A DNA stretch of 64,000 bases from DATATJ01 sp963789075 (GTDB lineage Bacteria > Acidobacteriota > Vicinamibacteria > Vicinamibacterales > CAVVIG01): contig CAWBJQ010000002.1 of assembly GCA_963789075.1 (NCBI GenBank), positions 930,001-994,000 of the forward strand, in the 5' to 3' direction. The position numbers and the translations under genes were made by a program. The notes below the pieces were generated by a model. That model was not told where the DNA came from. It worked only from the letters and a program-made list of their open reading frames with translations, and did no database searches. Shown here in pieces: positions 9,486 through 22,411 of the stretch (its first letter is position 1; every line of letters begins with the position of its first letter).

Positions 9486-9656
9486 GCGTTGCAAAATTAG
9501 CTATTTGGCGGGGCCTGTCCGCGAACCCCGCTAAGAACGCGGGGCAGGCAGCCCCACCGGGTGCTCGCCGAACAGCGCTTGTCACGGACCACGGCTCCGC
9601 GCCCGGCGGGGCGGCCCCGTTCGCGGCCACCCGCGAGCTCGCTAATTCTGCAACGC
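9486..9656. repeat. 171 bp element with 16 bp inverted ends
   Basis: The ends GCGTTGCAAAATTAGC (9486-9501) and GCTAATTCTGCAACGC (9641-9656) are inverted repeats matching at 15 of 16 positions. The interior is very GC-rich with its own hairpins, for example CCCCGC-TAAGAAC-GCGGGG at 9526-9544. No reading frame of note is inside. The shape is that of a MITE-like or intergenic palindromic element between pbp1 and bshC. Target-site duplications are not obvious. Confidence 0.6.
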
Positions 9657-9677
9657 TCCTGGCCCTGATCGTGATCC

Positions 9678-11354
9678 CTAAATCGTCACAATCCAGTGCC
9701 GGCCCAGATCGAGCGGCAGCTCTTCGTTCAGGCGGTCGACGAGCGCCGGTCCGTACTGATTCAGAAAGGAGACGAATCCGACCGTGCGCTCCTGCGCATG
9801 CCCGTTCGGAAAGGCGAGCGCGCGCGCGTGGATGAACTGGCGGCGCAGCGTTTCGTCGCGGCGCTTGGCGGCCTGAATCATTTTGCCGTGCAGCGTCTGC
9901 AGGTCGTGCTGCATACGGCCGAGCGTGGAGCGCGCCGCACCCTCGAGCGTCGGATCGAGGGCGGGCATCGCGTCGACGAGCCGCTGCATCTCGGTCTCGA
10001 TCGTCCGCGACGCTGCAGCGAAGGATTCTTCGACGGCCGGGGGAATTTGCGTTTTGAGCAGCTCGTTCAGCGCGGCTTCGTCCTGCGCCTGGAGCGCTTC
10101 GAGCGGCAGCTTGTATTTGGTGAGAAAGCGCAGGGCGGCGGAATCGAGCAGCGTCGCGCTGGCGCGCGGATACATCAGCGGCATCGGCACGCCGAAATGA
10201 TCGTAGACGCCGCGCAGCTGGCCGAGGTACGCCAGCTCGTTCGGTCCCGCCACGTAACAGATCGTCGGAAACAACGTGTCCTGGACGACGGGGCGGAGCA
10301 GCACGTTCGGGCTGAAGCCGCCCGGTGCGTCGGTCGCCTGCTGCACGAGCGCGCTCATCGCGAAGCGCGTATCGCCGACCATGAACTGGCCGTCCTGCTG
10401 ACGGATCGCGCGGCGCCCACCCTGCTTGCCATCCAAATGAAACAGCGCCAGGCCGTCGTCCTGCGCGTGGACCTGCGAGTGATACCCGCGGGCCACGAGA
10501 TCGGAGCCCGCCAGCGCCGCGAGCCGGGCCGTTTGTCCAGGCATCGACAGCTCGCGCGCGAAGACGTCGCCGGCCAGTGGTTTCGCCGAGGCGTCCGACG
10601 AGTCGTACACGATCAGGCCGCGCTCGCCGAGCACTTGTTCCATCCAGCGGCCGAACGCCTCTGCCATGCCGACGCCCGGCGCGTACGCGCGGCGCAGCTG
10701 CGCGACCAGGCCGGCGCGGAATTCGGTGGCGGGCAGCAGCTGCTCGAGCTCGTCGAGCGCCGCGACAATGGAGTCGTCCAGCTGTACGGTGGCGACGGGC
10801 GCGGCCTCTGCGCCGCTGCGCGCCGGCAGCGCCACCGTGCGCACGGCAAGGTCGCTGCCGAAGAACGAGCACGAGCGCACTTCTTCCCAATCGTGATCTT
10901 CGGCGTCGATCCAGAAGATCGCGACGGCGGGCACGTGATGATCGCGTGCCACCTGTTCGGCAAGTTTGAGCGCGGTCAGCGCTTTGAGCAGCGTGAACAC
11001 TGGTCCGCCGAACAGCCCTGCCTGTTGGCCCGTGAGAACCGCGACCGTCTGGCGATCGGCGAGCAGCCGCCCCGCATCGACCGCCCGCGACGGCGCGCCG
11101 CGACGCTGCTGTTGAGCGCCGATCACCTCCGCGATCGCCGATCGCCGCCGCTCATGACGCTGCGTGCGTTCGATCGCCGACGCCCACGCCGCGCGCTCGG
11201 CTGGATCGCCGGAAAAAAACGGCGCGACGGCACTGAAGTCGTACGCGTAATCAGCGGCCAGCCGGCGAATCCACGGGAAGCGGCGGACGTCGACGGGAAT
11301 GCGCACGGAGGATTCGTCGGAGAGGGATGTTGCGCCAGTTGGGTTCGCGTTCAC
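9678..11354 (-). CDS. bshC: Bacillithiol biosynthesis cysteine-adding enzyme BshC
   Basis: A 558-residue protein with the BshC hallmarks: VAVLTGQQAGLFGGPVFTLLKALTALKLAE near residue 107 and IFWIDAEDHDWEEV near 150. These precede a Rossmann-type core and a C-terminal coiled coil (residues 430-500). BshC adds cysteine to glucosaminyl-malate in the last step of bacillithiol synthesis. BshA and BshB are not in the window. The length matches the family, about 540. It implies that this organism uses bacillithiol as a low-molecular-weight thiol, as reported for many Acidobacteriota. Confidence 0.93.
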   Translation of the reverse strand: MNANPTGATSLSDESSVRIPVDVRRFPWIRRLAADYAYDFSAVAPFFSGDPAERAAWASAIERTQRHERRRSAIAEVIGAQQQRRGAPSRAVDAGRLLADRQTVAVLTGQQAGLFGGPVFTLLKALTALKLAEQVARDHHVPAVAIFWIDAEDHDWEEVRSCSFFGSDLAVRTVALPARSGAEAAPVATVQLDDSIVAALDELEQLLPATEFRAGLVAQLRRAYAPGVGMAEAFGRWMEQVLGERGLIVYDSSDASAKPLAGDVFARELSMPGQTARLAALAGSDLVARGYHSQVHAQDDGLALFHLDGKQGGRRAIRQQDGQFMVGDTRFAMSALVQQATDAPGGFSPNVLLRPVVQDTLFPTICYVAGPNELAYLGQLRGVYDHFGVPMPLMYPRASATLLDSAALRFLTKYKLPLEALQAQDEAALNELLKTQIPPAVEESFAAASRTIETEMQRLVDAMPALDPTLEGAARSTLGRMQHDLQTLHGKMIQAAKRRDETLRRQFIHARALAFPNGHAQERTVGFVSFLNQYGPALVDRLNEELPLDLGRHWIVTI

Positions 11355-11469
11355 TCGTGGCCTACTGTCTCAAAGCGTTCGCCGCACTGTCAAGCTGGCG
11401 AGCGCCGCTATTCGCTTGATGCGACAGCACTAAGACGCGCGATCACCCCGGCCGGTTGCATGACCTTCC

Positions 11470-13590
11470 ATGTTAAGATTGCACTCGCCTTGCCTAAGGA
11501 GTCCTTCACTGCACACGGATCCTGCCGCCTCGGCGCCTGACGCCTTCGGTCCCTTCCGAGTTCTTCATCAAATTGGTGCGGGAACGTTGGGACCGGTGTT
11601 CCGCGCTTTCGATCAGAAGACCGAGCGGCTCGTCGCGGTCAAGCTGTTCACACTCGATCTCCCGCCCGAACGTGTGCATCAGCTGGTTGCGGAGCTCGAG
11701 CGGCTGATCGGCGCAACCCTTACGCATCCGGCGATCGCCGCACCGTTGGCCACCGGCATCCACGACAATCGCGCGTATCTCGCGATGGAGTACGTGTCCG
11801 CCGATTCGCTGGACACTGCCATTCGCCAGTACGGGGCGGCGCCGCCGGCCGATGCGCTCCGCGTGGCTGCGCAGCTCGCCGGAGCGCTCGATTTCGCCGC
11901 CGTCGTCCACATCGCGCACGGCGCGCTGCATCCGCGTGATGTGCTGCTGTCGCCGGAAGAGACGCGGCTCACAGGCCTCGGCATCGCGGCCGCCTTCGAG
12001 CGTATCCAGATCGCCGCGCCCGTCCGTCGTCCTTACACGCCGCCGGAAGGGATCGCGGGCGCCGAGTGGGACCGCCGCGCGGACGTCTTCAGCCTGGCTG
12101 CGCTGATGCACGAGTTACTGTGGGCCCGCCGCGTGCCGGCCATCGGCGCCCAGGCCGGAGCCTCTCTCACGCAGATTCCCGGCGGTGACCTCATCGCGCT
12201 GCGGACGGTCTTCGCGCGCGCGCTCGCCGAGCGTCCCGGCGATCGTTTCGACACGGCGCTCGAGTTTGCCCAGGCGCTGACGATGGCGTTTCCGGATGTG
12301 GCGATCGCGGCGCCGCGCGCTGGCGTCGAGCCCGCGGCGCCGGTGCGAAGGTCCGAGATCGCCGATGGCAGGCAGGATCAGCGTTTGCCGCTCGACGAAC
12401 CGTTGCTGGCCGCCAGCCCTCGTCCCGCGAAGAAGGCGGCTCCAGCGACTCCCGAGCCGCCAGTGCGCTCCGCCGCCGCGCCTCGCCGCGCCAACGAGGG
12501 CGACTCCGTGATGGTGAGACCGTCGCAGGCGACCGAAGTTCCCCAGCCAGATGTCGAGCATGCCGACCTCCACCTCCGCGAAGCAGAGGCTGCGCGTTAC
12601 AAGGATTTCGAACCGCCGCCGGCGATTGGTGATCTGCCTCCAGCGGTACCGGACGGGGGCGCGCCGGTGGAATCGCTGTCGGCGTCGAGCAACTCGTATG
12701 AAGACGCGCCCGTTTCCGCGCTCGAACGATCGCGATCGGCGATCTGGCCTCTGGCGCTCGCACTGCTGGTCGGTCTTGCGATCGGGTTTGCCAGCGGATA
12801 CGGGGTCGGCAATCGCGATCGCAGCGGCGCTTCTCCGACCGTTGCGGCCTCGCAGCCGCCAGCCGCTTCGGCGCCGGCGACGAACGCCGAGCGCGAGTTG
12901 TCCGAAGCCGCGGTCAACGATCCGAAAGCGACGCCGGCTCCCGATGCACCCCGGAAGCCTGGGACGACGGGGCCTGGGAGCGCGGCGCTTTCTCCGGGGA
13001 GCGCGCCGGCTGGCGCACGCACCGCCGATCCGCCCGTCGCGCGTGGAGCGGATGCGCCTGAACGTTCCAGTCCGAAAGCGGACGCCGGCAATTCGAAATC
13101 TGAAGGCCGCCTGCTCGTACGGTCGACGCCAGCGGGAGCGCGCGTGTTCATCGATGGCCGCGAAGAGGGGCGGACGCCGCTGGCGATCCGCGAGCTCGAG
13201 CGTGGTGAGCATCGCGTCCGTGTCGTGCGCGACGGGTACGCGACCGAGGAGCGGCGCATCACGATCACGGCGTCGCGGCCGGCGCAGGCGATGACGGTGC
13301 CGCTGTCCCCGGCGCGCGTCGCGCAGGTACCCGCCGAGCGCATGCCCATTCCGGCGACGCCCGGCACGACCGGCCGCTTTGTCGGTGCGCTCACCGTGGA
13401 CTCGCGTCCGTCCAGCGCGAAAGTGTTCGTCGACGGCAAGCTGGTTGGCTCCACACCGCTGCAGCTGGCCGGTCTCGATGCAGGCGAACACGTCGTGCGG
13501 ATCGAGCTCGACGGGTATCGCCGGTGGTCGTCCTCTGTGCGCGTCGTTGCCTCGGAACAGAACCGGGTGACCGCCTCACTGGAGAAATGA
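11470..13590 (+). CDS. Pseudokinase with TM segment and two PEGA domains
   Basis: About 700 residues. An N-terminal Ser/Thr-kinase-like domain (residues 25-275) keeps the ATP-lysine (VAVKLF). It has lost the catalytic loop (HGALHPRDVLLS instead of HRDxxxxN) and the DFG Asp (TGLG), so phosphotransfer is unlikely. A disordered Pro/Ala-rich linker follows, then one TM helix near residue 425 (IWPLALALLVGLAIGFASGYG). Next is an extracytoplasmic linker and two PEGA domains: GRLLVRSTPAGARVFIDGRE near 550 and GALTVDSRPSSAKVFVDGK near 640. The architecture suggests a sensor or scaffold linking cytoplasm and envelope. The start may be CTG 11509 rather than ATG 11470, because a strong AAGGAG precedes the CTG. 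Confidence 0.85.
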   Translation: MLRLHSPCLRSPSLHTDPAASAPDAFGPFRVLHQIGAGTLGPVFRAFDQKTERLVAVKLFTLDLPPERVHQLVAELERLIGATLTHPAIAAPLATGIHDNRAYLAMEYVSADSLDTAIRQYGAAPPADALRVAAQLAGALDFAAVVHIAHGALHPRDVLLSPEETRLTGLGIAAAFERIQIAAPVRRPYTPPEGIAGAEWDRRADVFSLAALMHELLWARRVPAIGAQAGASLTQIPGGDLIALRTVFARALAERPGDRFDTALEFAQALTMAFPDVAIAAPRAGVEPAAPVRRSEIADGRQDQRLPLDEPLLAASPRPAKKAAPATPEPPVRSAAAPRRANEGDSVMVRPSQATEVPQPDVEHADLHLREAEAARYKDFEPPPAIGDLPPAVPDGGAPVESLSASSNSYEDAPVSALERSRSAIWPLALALLVGLAIGFASGYGVGNRDRSGASPTVAASQPPAASAPATNAERELSEAAVNDPKATPAPDAPRKPGTTGPGSAALSPGSAPAGARTADPPVARGADAPERSSPKADAGNSKSEGRLLVRSTPAGARVFIDGREEGRTPLAIRELERGEHRVRVVRDGYATEERRITITASRPAQAMTVPLSPARVAQVPAERMPIPATPGTTGRFVGALTVDSRPSSAKVFVDGKLVGSTPLQLAGLDAGEHVVRIELDGYRRWSSSVRVVASEQNRVTASLEK
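11496..11501 (+). promoter_or_regulatory. Shine-Dalgarno AAGGAG before a possible CTG start
   Basis: A textbook AAGGAG lies seven bases ahead of an in-frame CTG at 11509, but 24 bases inside the frame opened by the ATG at 11470. It argues that translation of the pseudokinase starts at the CTG or another near-cognate codon. The Pro/Ser-rich extension from 11470 is then untranslated. Confidence 0.45.
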
Positions 13591-13623
13591 GCCGCGTCGC
13601 GACCGAAGTTGAAAAGAGCTTCT

Positions 13624-13702
13624 TACCACGGAGGACACTGAGGTTAAATCTTGTACGAACTTGTACAAAGATTCCTCCGTGTCCTCTGTGTCCTCCGTAG
13701 TG
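13624..13702. repeat. CACGGAGGACAC palindromic repeat, copy 2
   Basis: The left arm ACCACGGAGGACACTGAGG and the right arm CCTCCGTGTCCTCTGTG to TCCGTAGTGG are inverted around a small TTGTACGAACTTGTACAA centre, itself a palindrome. This is the CACGGAG subtype. It lies between the pseudokinase and carA. Confidence 0.85.
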
Positions 13703-13770
13703 GAGAGTAGTGACCGTGGTGGAGAGTGCAAGTTCGAGATGACGACGCCCTTCGATTGAGGACTCAAAGA

Positions 13771-14929
13771 GTGGAAGCGATTCTGGCACTGGAAGATGGC
13801 ACGTGGTTCCGCGGCGTGGCCGCTGGCGCGGAAGGCGAGGCCGGCGGCGAAGTCGTGTTCAACACGAGCATGACGGGTTATCAGGAAGTGCTCACCGATC
13901 CGTCGTATGCCGGGCAGATCGTCACGATGACGTGTCCGGAGATTGGCAACTACGGCGTGACGCCGCACGACGGCGAATCGCGCGCCCCACGCGTGGCCGG
14001 CTTCATCGTGCGCGAAGAATCGCCTATGGCGAGCAACTGGCGGTCCGAAGGCACGCTGCGCGATTACCTGGTGACGCACCGTATCGTCGCGATCGCCGAC
14101 ATCGACACGCGCGCGCTCACGCGGCAGCTGCGATCGGGCGGCGTGATGCGCGGCGTGATCGCCACGGGCAGCGGACTCGACCCAAGGCTGCTGACCGAGC
14201 GCGCGAACGCGCTGCCGAAGATGGAAGGCTCCGACTTGGTGAAGGACGTCACCGCGGCCGCCGCGTTCGACTGGCCGCAGGAAGAGCCGGGGGAGTTCGG
14301 CGTGCCAGCGGAGCGGCTGCCGAAATCGCGGCTGAAGATTGCCGCGTACGACTTCGGCATGAAGTGGAACATTCTGCGGCGGCTCAGCGCACACGGCTGC
14401 GACGTACGCGTCTATCCGGCGTCGACGCCCGCCGCGGAGGTGTTGCAGGCGAAGCCGGACGGCGTGTTCCTGAGCAACGGTCCCGGGGATCCGGCGCCGC
14501 TCGATTACGCCGTCGCGAACGTGAAGACGCTGGTCGCATCGAATGTGCCGGTCTTCGGCATCTGCCTCGGGCATCAGCTGCTCGGCCTCGCGATGGGCGG
14601 CGACACGTTCAAGCTGAAGTTCGGCCATCGCGGGGCGAATCATCCGGTGAAGCAGCTGGAGACCGGCAAGGTCGAGATCACATCGCAGAATCATGGCTTC
14701 GCGGTGGATCCCAGCACGCTGCCCGAGGACGTCCTCGTGACGCACGTGAATCTGTACGACGGCACGGTCGAAGGGCTGCGCCACAAGACGCGTCCCGTCT
14801 TCTCGGTCCAGTATCATCCGGAGGCGTCGCCTGGCCCGCATGACGCGGATTATCTCTTCAACGATTTCATCGATCTGATCGAGAACCGGACCACGCGTAG
14901 GCGGCCCGAGTCAAGCACGCGAGAAGACC

Positions 14930-14946
<17 letters not shown>
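13771..14946 (+). CDS. carA: Carbamoyl-phosphate synthase small subunit
   Basis: The glutamine amidotransferase subunit supplies ammonia to CarB for arginine and pyrimidine synthesis. The N-terminal CPSase domain has EVVFNTSMTGYQEVLTDPSYAGQI and NYGVT. The C-terminal class I GATase has nucleophile Cys in FGICLGHQLL and the His/Glu pair in VQYHPEASPGP. The GTG start at 13771 (VEAILALEDGTWF) is chosen because it gives the family N-terminus with GAGGA upstream. An in-frame start at 13726 would read through the repeat border. It overlaps carB by 17 bases. Confidence 0.95.
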
Positions 14947-18178
<3,232 letters not shown>

Positions 18179-18208
18179 ACCGACCGCAGTTTCTGCACTC
18201 AGAACCCG

Positions 18209-18300
18209 TTCATCACGAAGTCACGGAGAGCACGAAGAACACGAAGTCTCGTACCTAAAGAACTTCGTGCCCTCCGTGATCTTCGTCTCTTCGTGATGAA
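18209..18300. repeat. CACGAAG palindromic repeat, copy 3
   Basis: The cleanest copy. Its left arm begins TTCATCACGAAGTCACGG and its right arm ends TTCGTCTCTTCGTGATGAA, with about 38-base arms around a 16-base centre. It can form a long imperfect hairpin between carB and comEC. Confidence 0.9.
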
Positions 18301-18332
18301 GGTGTGTCCCGGAGCTTGCAAAGGCTCCGGCC

Positions 18333-20910
18333 GTGCGCGCTGTCGCCGCGATCCCCGCTGTTGGTCTGCTCGCCGGCTCCGCGCTCGGGCTCCTCGTGCC
18401 CGCCCTCTCACCCATCACGGCCTTGATCGTCCTCTGCGCCGCAGCGGTTGTCGCCGCGTGGGCGTGGTGCGCCGCGCGCCCGGCGCTGCTGGGCGCCGCG
18501 GTGTGCGTCGCGTTTGCCGCGGGCGGGGCGGCGCTTTCGACGAGCGCGTGGCAGCGCGCATGGCGGCCGCCCCTGCGCATCGCCTTCGAAGATCTTGCGC
18601 GCGCCGATCGTGCGCGGGCGTCGCTCGACGGACGCGTGCTTCCCGAAGACGATGAGGCGTCGGCGACCGTAGAAGGCGTGCTGCGTTCGGACGCCTCGCC
18701 GAGCGCGTCCGGCGTCGCGCTGAGCCTCGACGTCCATGCGATCGCGGGGCAGGCAGGGCTGGTTGGGCAGGAAGGGCGGGGTGAGCGGGACGCGATTGGC
18801 GGCATCGTCGTCACCGTCGTCGGCTCGATGGCGCCGCCGCTGATGGACGCCTGGCGCGCGGGGCGAACCCTGCGGATGCCCGTCCAGCTGCACCGCCCGG
18901 CGCGATATCTGGATCCGGGCGTGCCGGACCATGAGCGCGCGTTGGCGCGCCGCGGGACGACGCTGGTCGGCTCGGTCAAGAGCGGCGCCCTCGTGGAGGT
19001 GGTCTCGCGCGGCGGAGCGATCGACGAGTGGCTGGCGGCGGTACGCGCGTACGCGCGGCGGTCGATCGCGGCCGCGGTGGGCCGGTGGAGCAGCCGATCC
19101 GCCGCGATCGTGGCCGCGATTGTGATCGGCGATCGCGGAGGGCTCGACGCGGACGTGCAGCGGCGCCTGCAGGAGGCCGGCACCTATCACGTTATCGCGA
19201 TCTCCGGCGGCAACATCGCGATTCTCGCGGGGCTGCTGATCGGATTCTTCCGGATCGCGGGCGTCCTCGGACGCACGGCGATGCTCACCGCGATCGCTAC
19301 GCTGATCGCGTACGCTGCGCTCGTCGGCGGTGGAGCGTCGGTGGATCGCGCGACGCTCATGGCGGTGGTCTACTTCGCCGCCCGCGCGGTCGACCAGCGC
19401 AGCTCGCCCCTCAACACGCTGGCGCTCGTCGCGGCGTGTCTGGTCGCCGCCGATCCGCTGTCGGTGACCGATCCCGCATTCGTGCTCACGTTCGGCGCGA
19501 CGCTCGCGATCCTCCTCGTCGTGCCGGTCGTGCAGCGCTGGCGGCTGCCGCGGATGGCCCGGGCGCCTGCCGCCATGCTGGCCGCCTCGATGGCCACCGA
19601 AGCGCTGTTGTTTCCGATCGGCGCGATCGTCTTCTCCCGCATTACGTTTGCCGGCCTCGCGCTCAACTTCCTGGCGATTCCGCTCATGGGCGTCGCCCAG
19701 ATCGCCGGGATGGTGGTTGTGCCCACGGCGCTCATCTCCACTCGGCTCGCGGCCGCCTGCGGATGGGTCGCGCATGCCGGCGCGGACGGACTCGTCATGT
19801 CGGCGGACCTCGTGCGCTTCGCCCCAGCGCTTACGTATCGCGTGGCTGCACCGAACGTGATCGTCTGCACGGCGTATTACGTCGCGCTCGCCCTCGCGTG
19901 GACGATGTGGCGGCGGCGCGTGGTGATCGTTGGCAGCGCCGAGAGCGCCAGCGCGCGAAGATGGAGGCGCGGCGCATTGGCCGTCGCAGTCTGCCGCCGC
20001 CGTGTGGGTGCTTGCCGAGCCGTGGGCGATGTTTGCGGCTCGCGGGGACGGCCGGCTCCACGTCACCTTCATCGACGTCGGGCAGGGCGACGCCGCGCTG
20101 CTTCGCTTTCCGCACGGATCGACGCTGCTCGTGGACACCGGCGGCCTGTCGGCGTCGTCCAGCTTCGACATCGGCGATCGCGTCGTGGCGCCGGTGCTGC
20201 GCGACGCCGGGGTGCAGCGGCTGGATTACCTCGCGTTGACGCACGGAGATCCCGACCACATCGGCGGCGCACCGTCGATTCTCGATGAGTTCCGGCCGCG
20301 CGAGCTGTGGGAGGGCATTCCCGTACCGCGTTTCGAGCCGCTTATGGCGCTGCGGGCCCAGGCGGCTGCGGCCGGTTGCCGCTGGGCGAATGTGTACGGC
20401 GGCGATCACGTGGTGATCGACGGGGTCGACGTGCGGGCCGTGCATCCGGAGTCGGCGGAATGGGAGCGGCAGAAGGTGCGCAACGACGATTCGATCGTGC
20501 TCGACGTCCGCTGGCGCGACGTCTCGATCCTGCTGACGGGCGACATCGGCAAGCCGGTCGAGCAGACGCTCGGTCCGGCCCTTGCGCCCGCGCCGATCCG
20601 GGTGATCAAAGTCCCGCACCACGGCAGCCTGACCTCATCGACAGAGGAGTTTCTCCGCGCCGCCAAGCCGAGCGTCGCTATCTTCAGCGCCGGGCGCGCC
20701 AATCATTTCGGGCATCCGACGCCGGCGGTCGTAGAACGCTACAAGGCGATCGGCGCGCAGATCTTCAGAACCGACCGCGACGGAGCCGTAACGATCGCGA
20801 CGGATGGATATTCGATCGACGCGCGTACGTTTACAGGCCGACGGCTCGCGCTCAGCTCAGCATCCCTTCATCACGAAGAAACGAAGAACACGGAGGACAC
20901 GAAGAAATGA
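18333..20910 (+). CDS. comEC: ComEC/Rec2 DNA-uptake channel (frame break)
   Basis: About 859 residues over one frame break near 19985. It has N-terminal TM helices, an OB-like DUF4131 region, then the Competence domain with YHVIAISGGNIAILAGLLIG and several TM helices. The C-terminal metallo-beta-lactamase-like domain has FIDVGQGDAALL, THGDPDHIGG and KVPHHGSLTSS. ComEC carries single-stranded DNA across the inner membrane during transformation. The last residues (HHEETKNTEDTKK) are encoded by the left arm of repeat copy 4, so the native C-terminus was probably shorter. The GTG start fits the first TM helix. Confidence 0.9.
20867..20906. repeat. CACGAAG repeat copy 4, left arm
   Basis: TTCATCACGAAGAAACGAAG onward to 20906. 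It overlaps the 3' end of comEC and supplies its terminal codons. The matching right arm is at 21160-21196, and the 253 bases between hold a truncated GxxExxY gene. Confidence 0.88.
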
Positions 20911-21221
20911 CTCTTCAACGCGTTGCCTCGACACTGCCTCCCGAGCTGGATGATCTGATCACCGACACGATAGGCGCGCTTCTGGTCGTCCATCGCGAGC
21001 TGGGTCCCGGGATGGGTGAGGGCGTCTATGCGGCGGCAACAACCCAGGAGCTCGCTCAGCGGCGCATGCCCTTTGAGACCGAGAAGCAGATACCGGTCCG
21101 GTACAAAGGCAACTTGCTTTGCTATCAGAGGGTCGATCTGTTGTGGTGTAATGCACGACCTTCGTGCCCTTCGTGTTCTCCGTGCCTTCGTGATAAACCG
21201 TCGCTAGCGGGCCTGATGTAA
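20907..21221 (+). pseudogene. GxxExxY (PDDEXK-like) protein, C-terminally truncated
   Basis: It opens with ATGA overlapping the comEC stop. Residues 15-80 match the GxxExxY family: ITDTIGALLVVHRELGPGMGEGVY carries the name-giving G-x-x-E-x-x-Y, followed by FETEKQIPVRYKGN and VDLLW. The family is about 125 residues long and related to PD-(D/E)XK nucleases. Here the frame runs into the right repeat arm (CNARPSCPSCSPCLRDKP) just after the conserved Asp, and the expected E-x-K strand is missing. It is therefore a remnant enclosed by the two arms of repeat copy 4. Family function is unproven. Confidence 0.75.
21160..21196. repeat. CACGAAG repeat copy 4, right arm
   Basis: CTTCGTGCCCTTCGTG through CCTTCGTGATAA is the inverse of the left arm at 20867-20906. 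It interrupts the GxxExxY reading frame and forms its spurious C-terminus. Confidence 0.88.
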
Positions 21222-22032
21222 GGACTTGGCTCGTTGCCACTCCGCCTCGAGGGCGTCGAGAGACATCTCGCCCATGGCGCGGCCCGATGCGGCGATCGTC
21301 GATTCCATGTCCGTGAAGCGCCGCGTGAACTTGTCATTCGCCTTCCGCAGCGCCGTCTCGGGCTCGATGCCGAGCCTGCGCGACAGGTTCGCGATGGAGA
21401 AGAGCAGGTCGCCCATCTCGTCCTCCGCACGCGCCAGATCGAGGGCGTCCGGCGCCTCGAGCACTTCGCGGAGCTCGTCGACCTCCTCCTGGATCTTCCG
21501 CATCACATCCTCGGTGCGCGTCCAGTCGAAGTTGACGGACGCGGCGCGCAGCCCGATGTGGTACGCCCGCAGGAGCGCCGGGAGCGCGGGCGCGATGCCA
21601 CTGAGCAGCGTGCGAGCTTCCGTGACTCGGCGCGCCCTGCCGTTCCTGCGCCTTGAGCTCCTCCCATCGGACGCGCACGGCTGCGGCCGAGTCGAGGGTC
21701 GCCGCGCCGTCGCCGCGCGCGAACACGTGCGGATGGCGCCGCACGAGCTTGTCCGCGATGGCTTTCAGCGAGTCGGCGATGGTGAAGTGTCCGGCCTCCG
21801 CTTCCATCTGGGCGAGGAAGACCGCCTCGAACATGAAGTCGCCCAGCTCCTCGCACAGCGCGGCGTGATCGTGCCGGTCGATCGCGTCCAGCACTTCGTA
21901 CGTCTCCTCGAGCACGAACGGCTTCAGCGAATCGATCGTCTGCTCGCGATCCCACGGACACCCGGCCGGCGATCGTAGTGTCGCCATGATCTCGACGAGC
22001 CGGACAAACTCCTGCGCAGCGCTGTTCGACAT
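21204..22032 (-). CDS. mazG: Nucleoside triphosphate pyrophosphohydrolase MazG (frame break)
   Basis: About 276 residues over one frame break near 21625. Both MazG halves are recognisable. The first carries CPWDREQTIDSLKPFVLEETYEVLDAID and CEELGDFMFEAVFLAQM. The second carries KIQEEVDELREVLE and EDEMGDLLFSIANLSRRL, with the EExxE...ExxD metal-binding pattern of the all-alpha NTP pyrophosphatases. It hydrolyses non-canonical or excess NTPs to NMPs. The ATG at 22032 is favoured by an upstream GAGG. The upstream alternative would overlap the divergent DUF1844 start. Confidence 0.88.
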
Positions 22033-22064
22033 GAGGGCCTCACGGCACGATAGAATGAATGGCA

Positions 22065-22355
22065 ATGTCCGATCAATCGCCGCCGCCGGTTCTCAGCTTT
22101 ACCGCCTTCGTCCTCTCGCTGGCGAGCACCGCGGCGATCCACTTCGGCGACCTGCCCGACCCTGTGTCCGGCGAGCGTGCCGAGTTGAATCTCGACGGCG
22201 CCGCGCAGATGATCGAGATCCTGGCGCTGCTCGATCAGAAGACGCGCGGCAATCTCACCGCCGAAGAGCGGCAGGTGCTGGAGCAGGTGCTGTACGAGCT
22301 GCGCCTGCGCTTCGTCGAAGTGACCGGCGCCGGCAAGCGCATCATCGAACCATAG
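22065..22355 (+). CDS. DUF1844 domain protein
   Basis: A 96-residue soluble protein with the DUF1844 pattern: LSFTAFVLSLASTAAIHFGDLPDP, then AAQMIEILALLDQKTRGNLTAEE and LYELRLRFVEV. The family is small, helical and common in Acidobacteriota and Deltaproteobacteria; its function is unknown. It is divergent from mazG, with 32 bases between start codons. An ATG two codons upstream (22059) is an equal alternative. Confidence 0.85.
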   Translation: MSDQSPPPVLSFTAFVLSLASTAAIHFGDLPDPVSGERAELNLDGAAQMIEILALLDQKTRGNLTAEERQVLEQVLYELRLRFVEVTGAGKRIIEP

Positions 22356-22370
22356 TCCTCCGTCATCGCG

Positions 22371-22386
22371 TGATCCCTGATCCTGC
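22371..22386. repeat. TGATCCCTGATCC repeat
   Basis: A short TGATCCC tandem between DUF1844 and the MBL hydrolase gene. It is the same word, in reverse, as the GGGATCA array at 59635-59662. Confidence 0.35.
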
Positions 22387-22411
22387 TTGAAACCGGCATG
22401 ACCAATCACCA

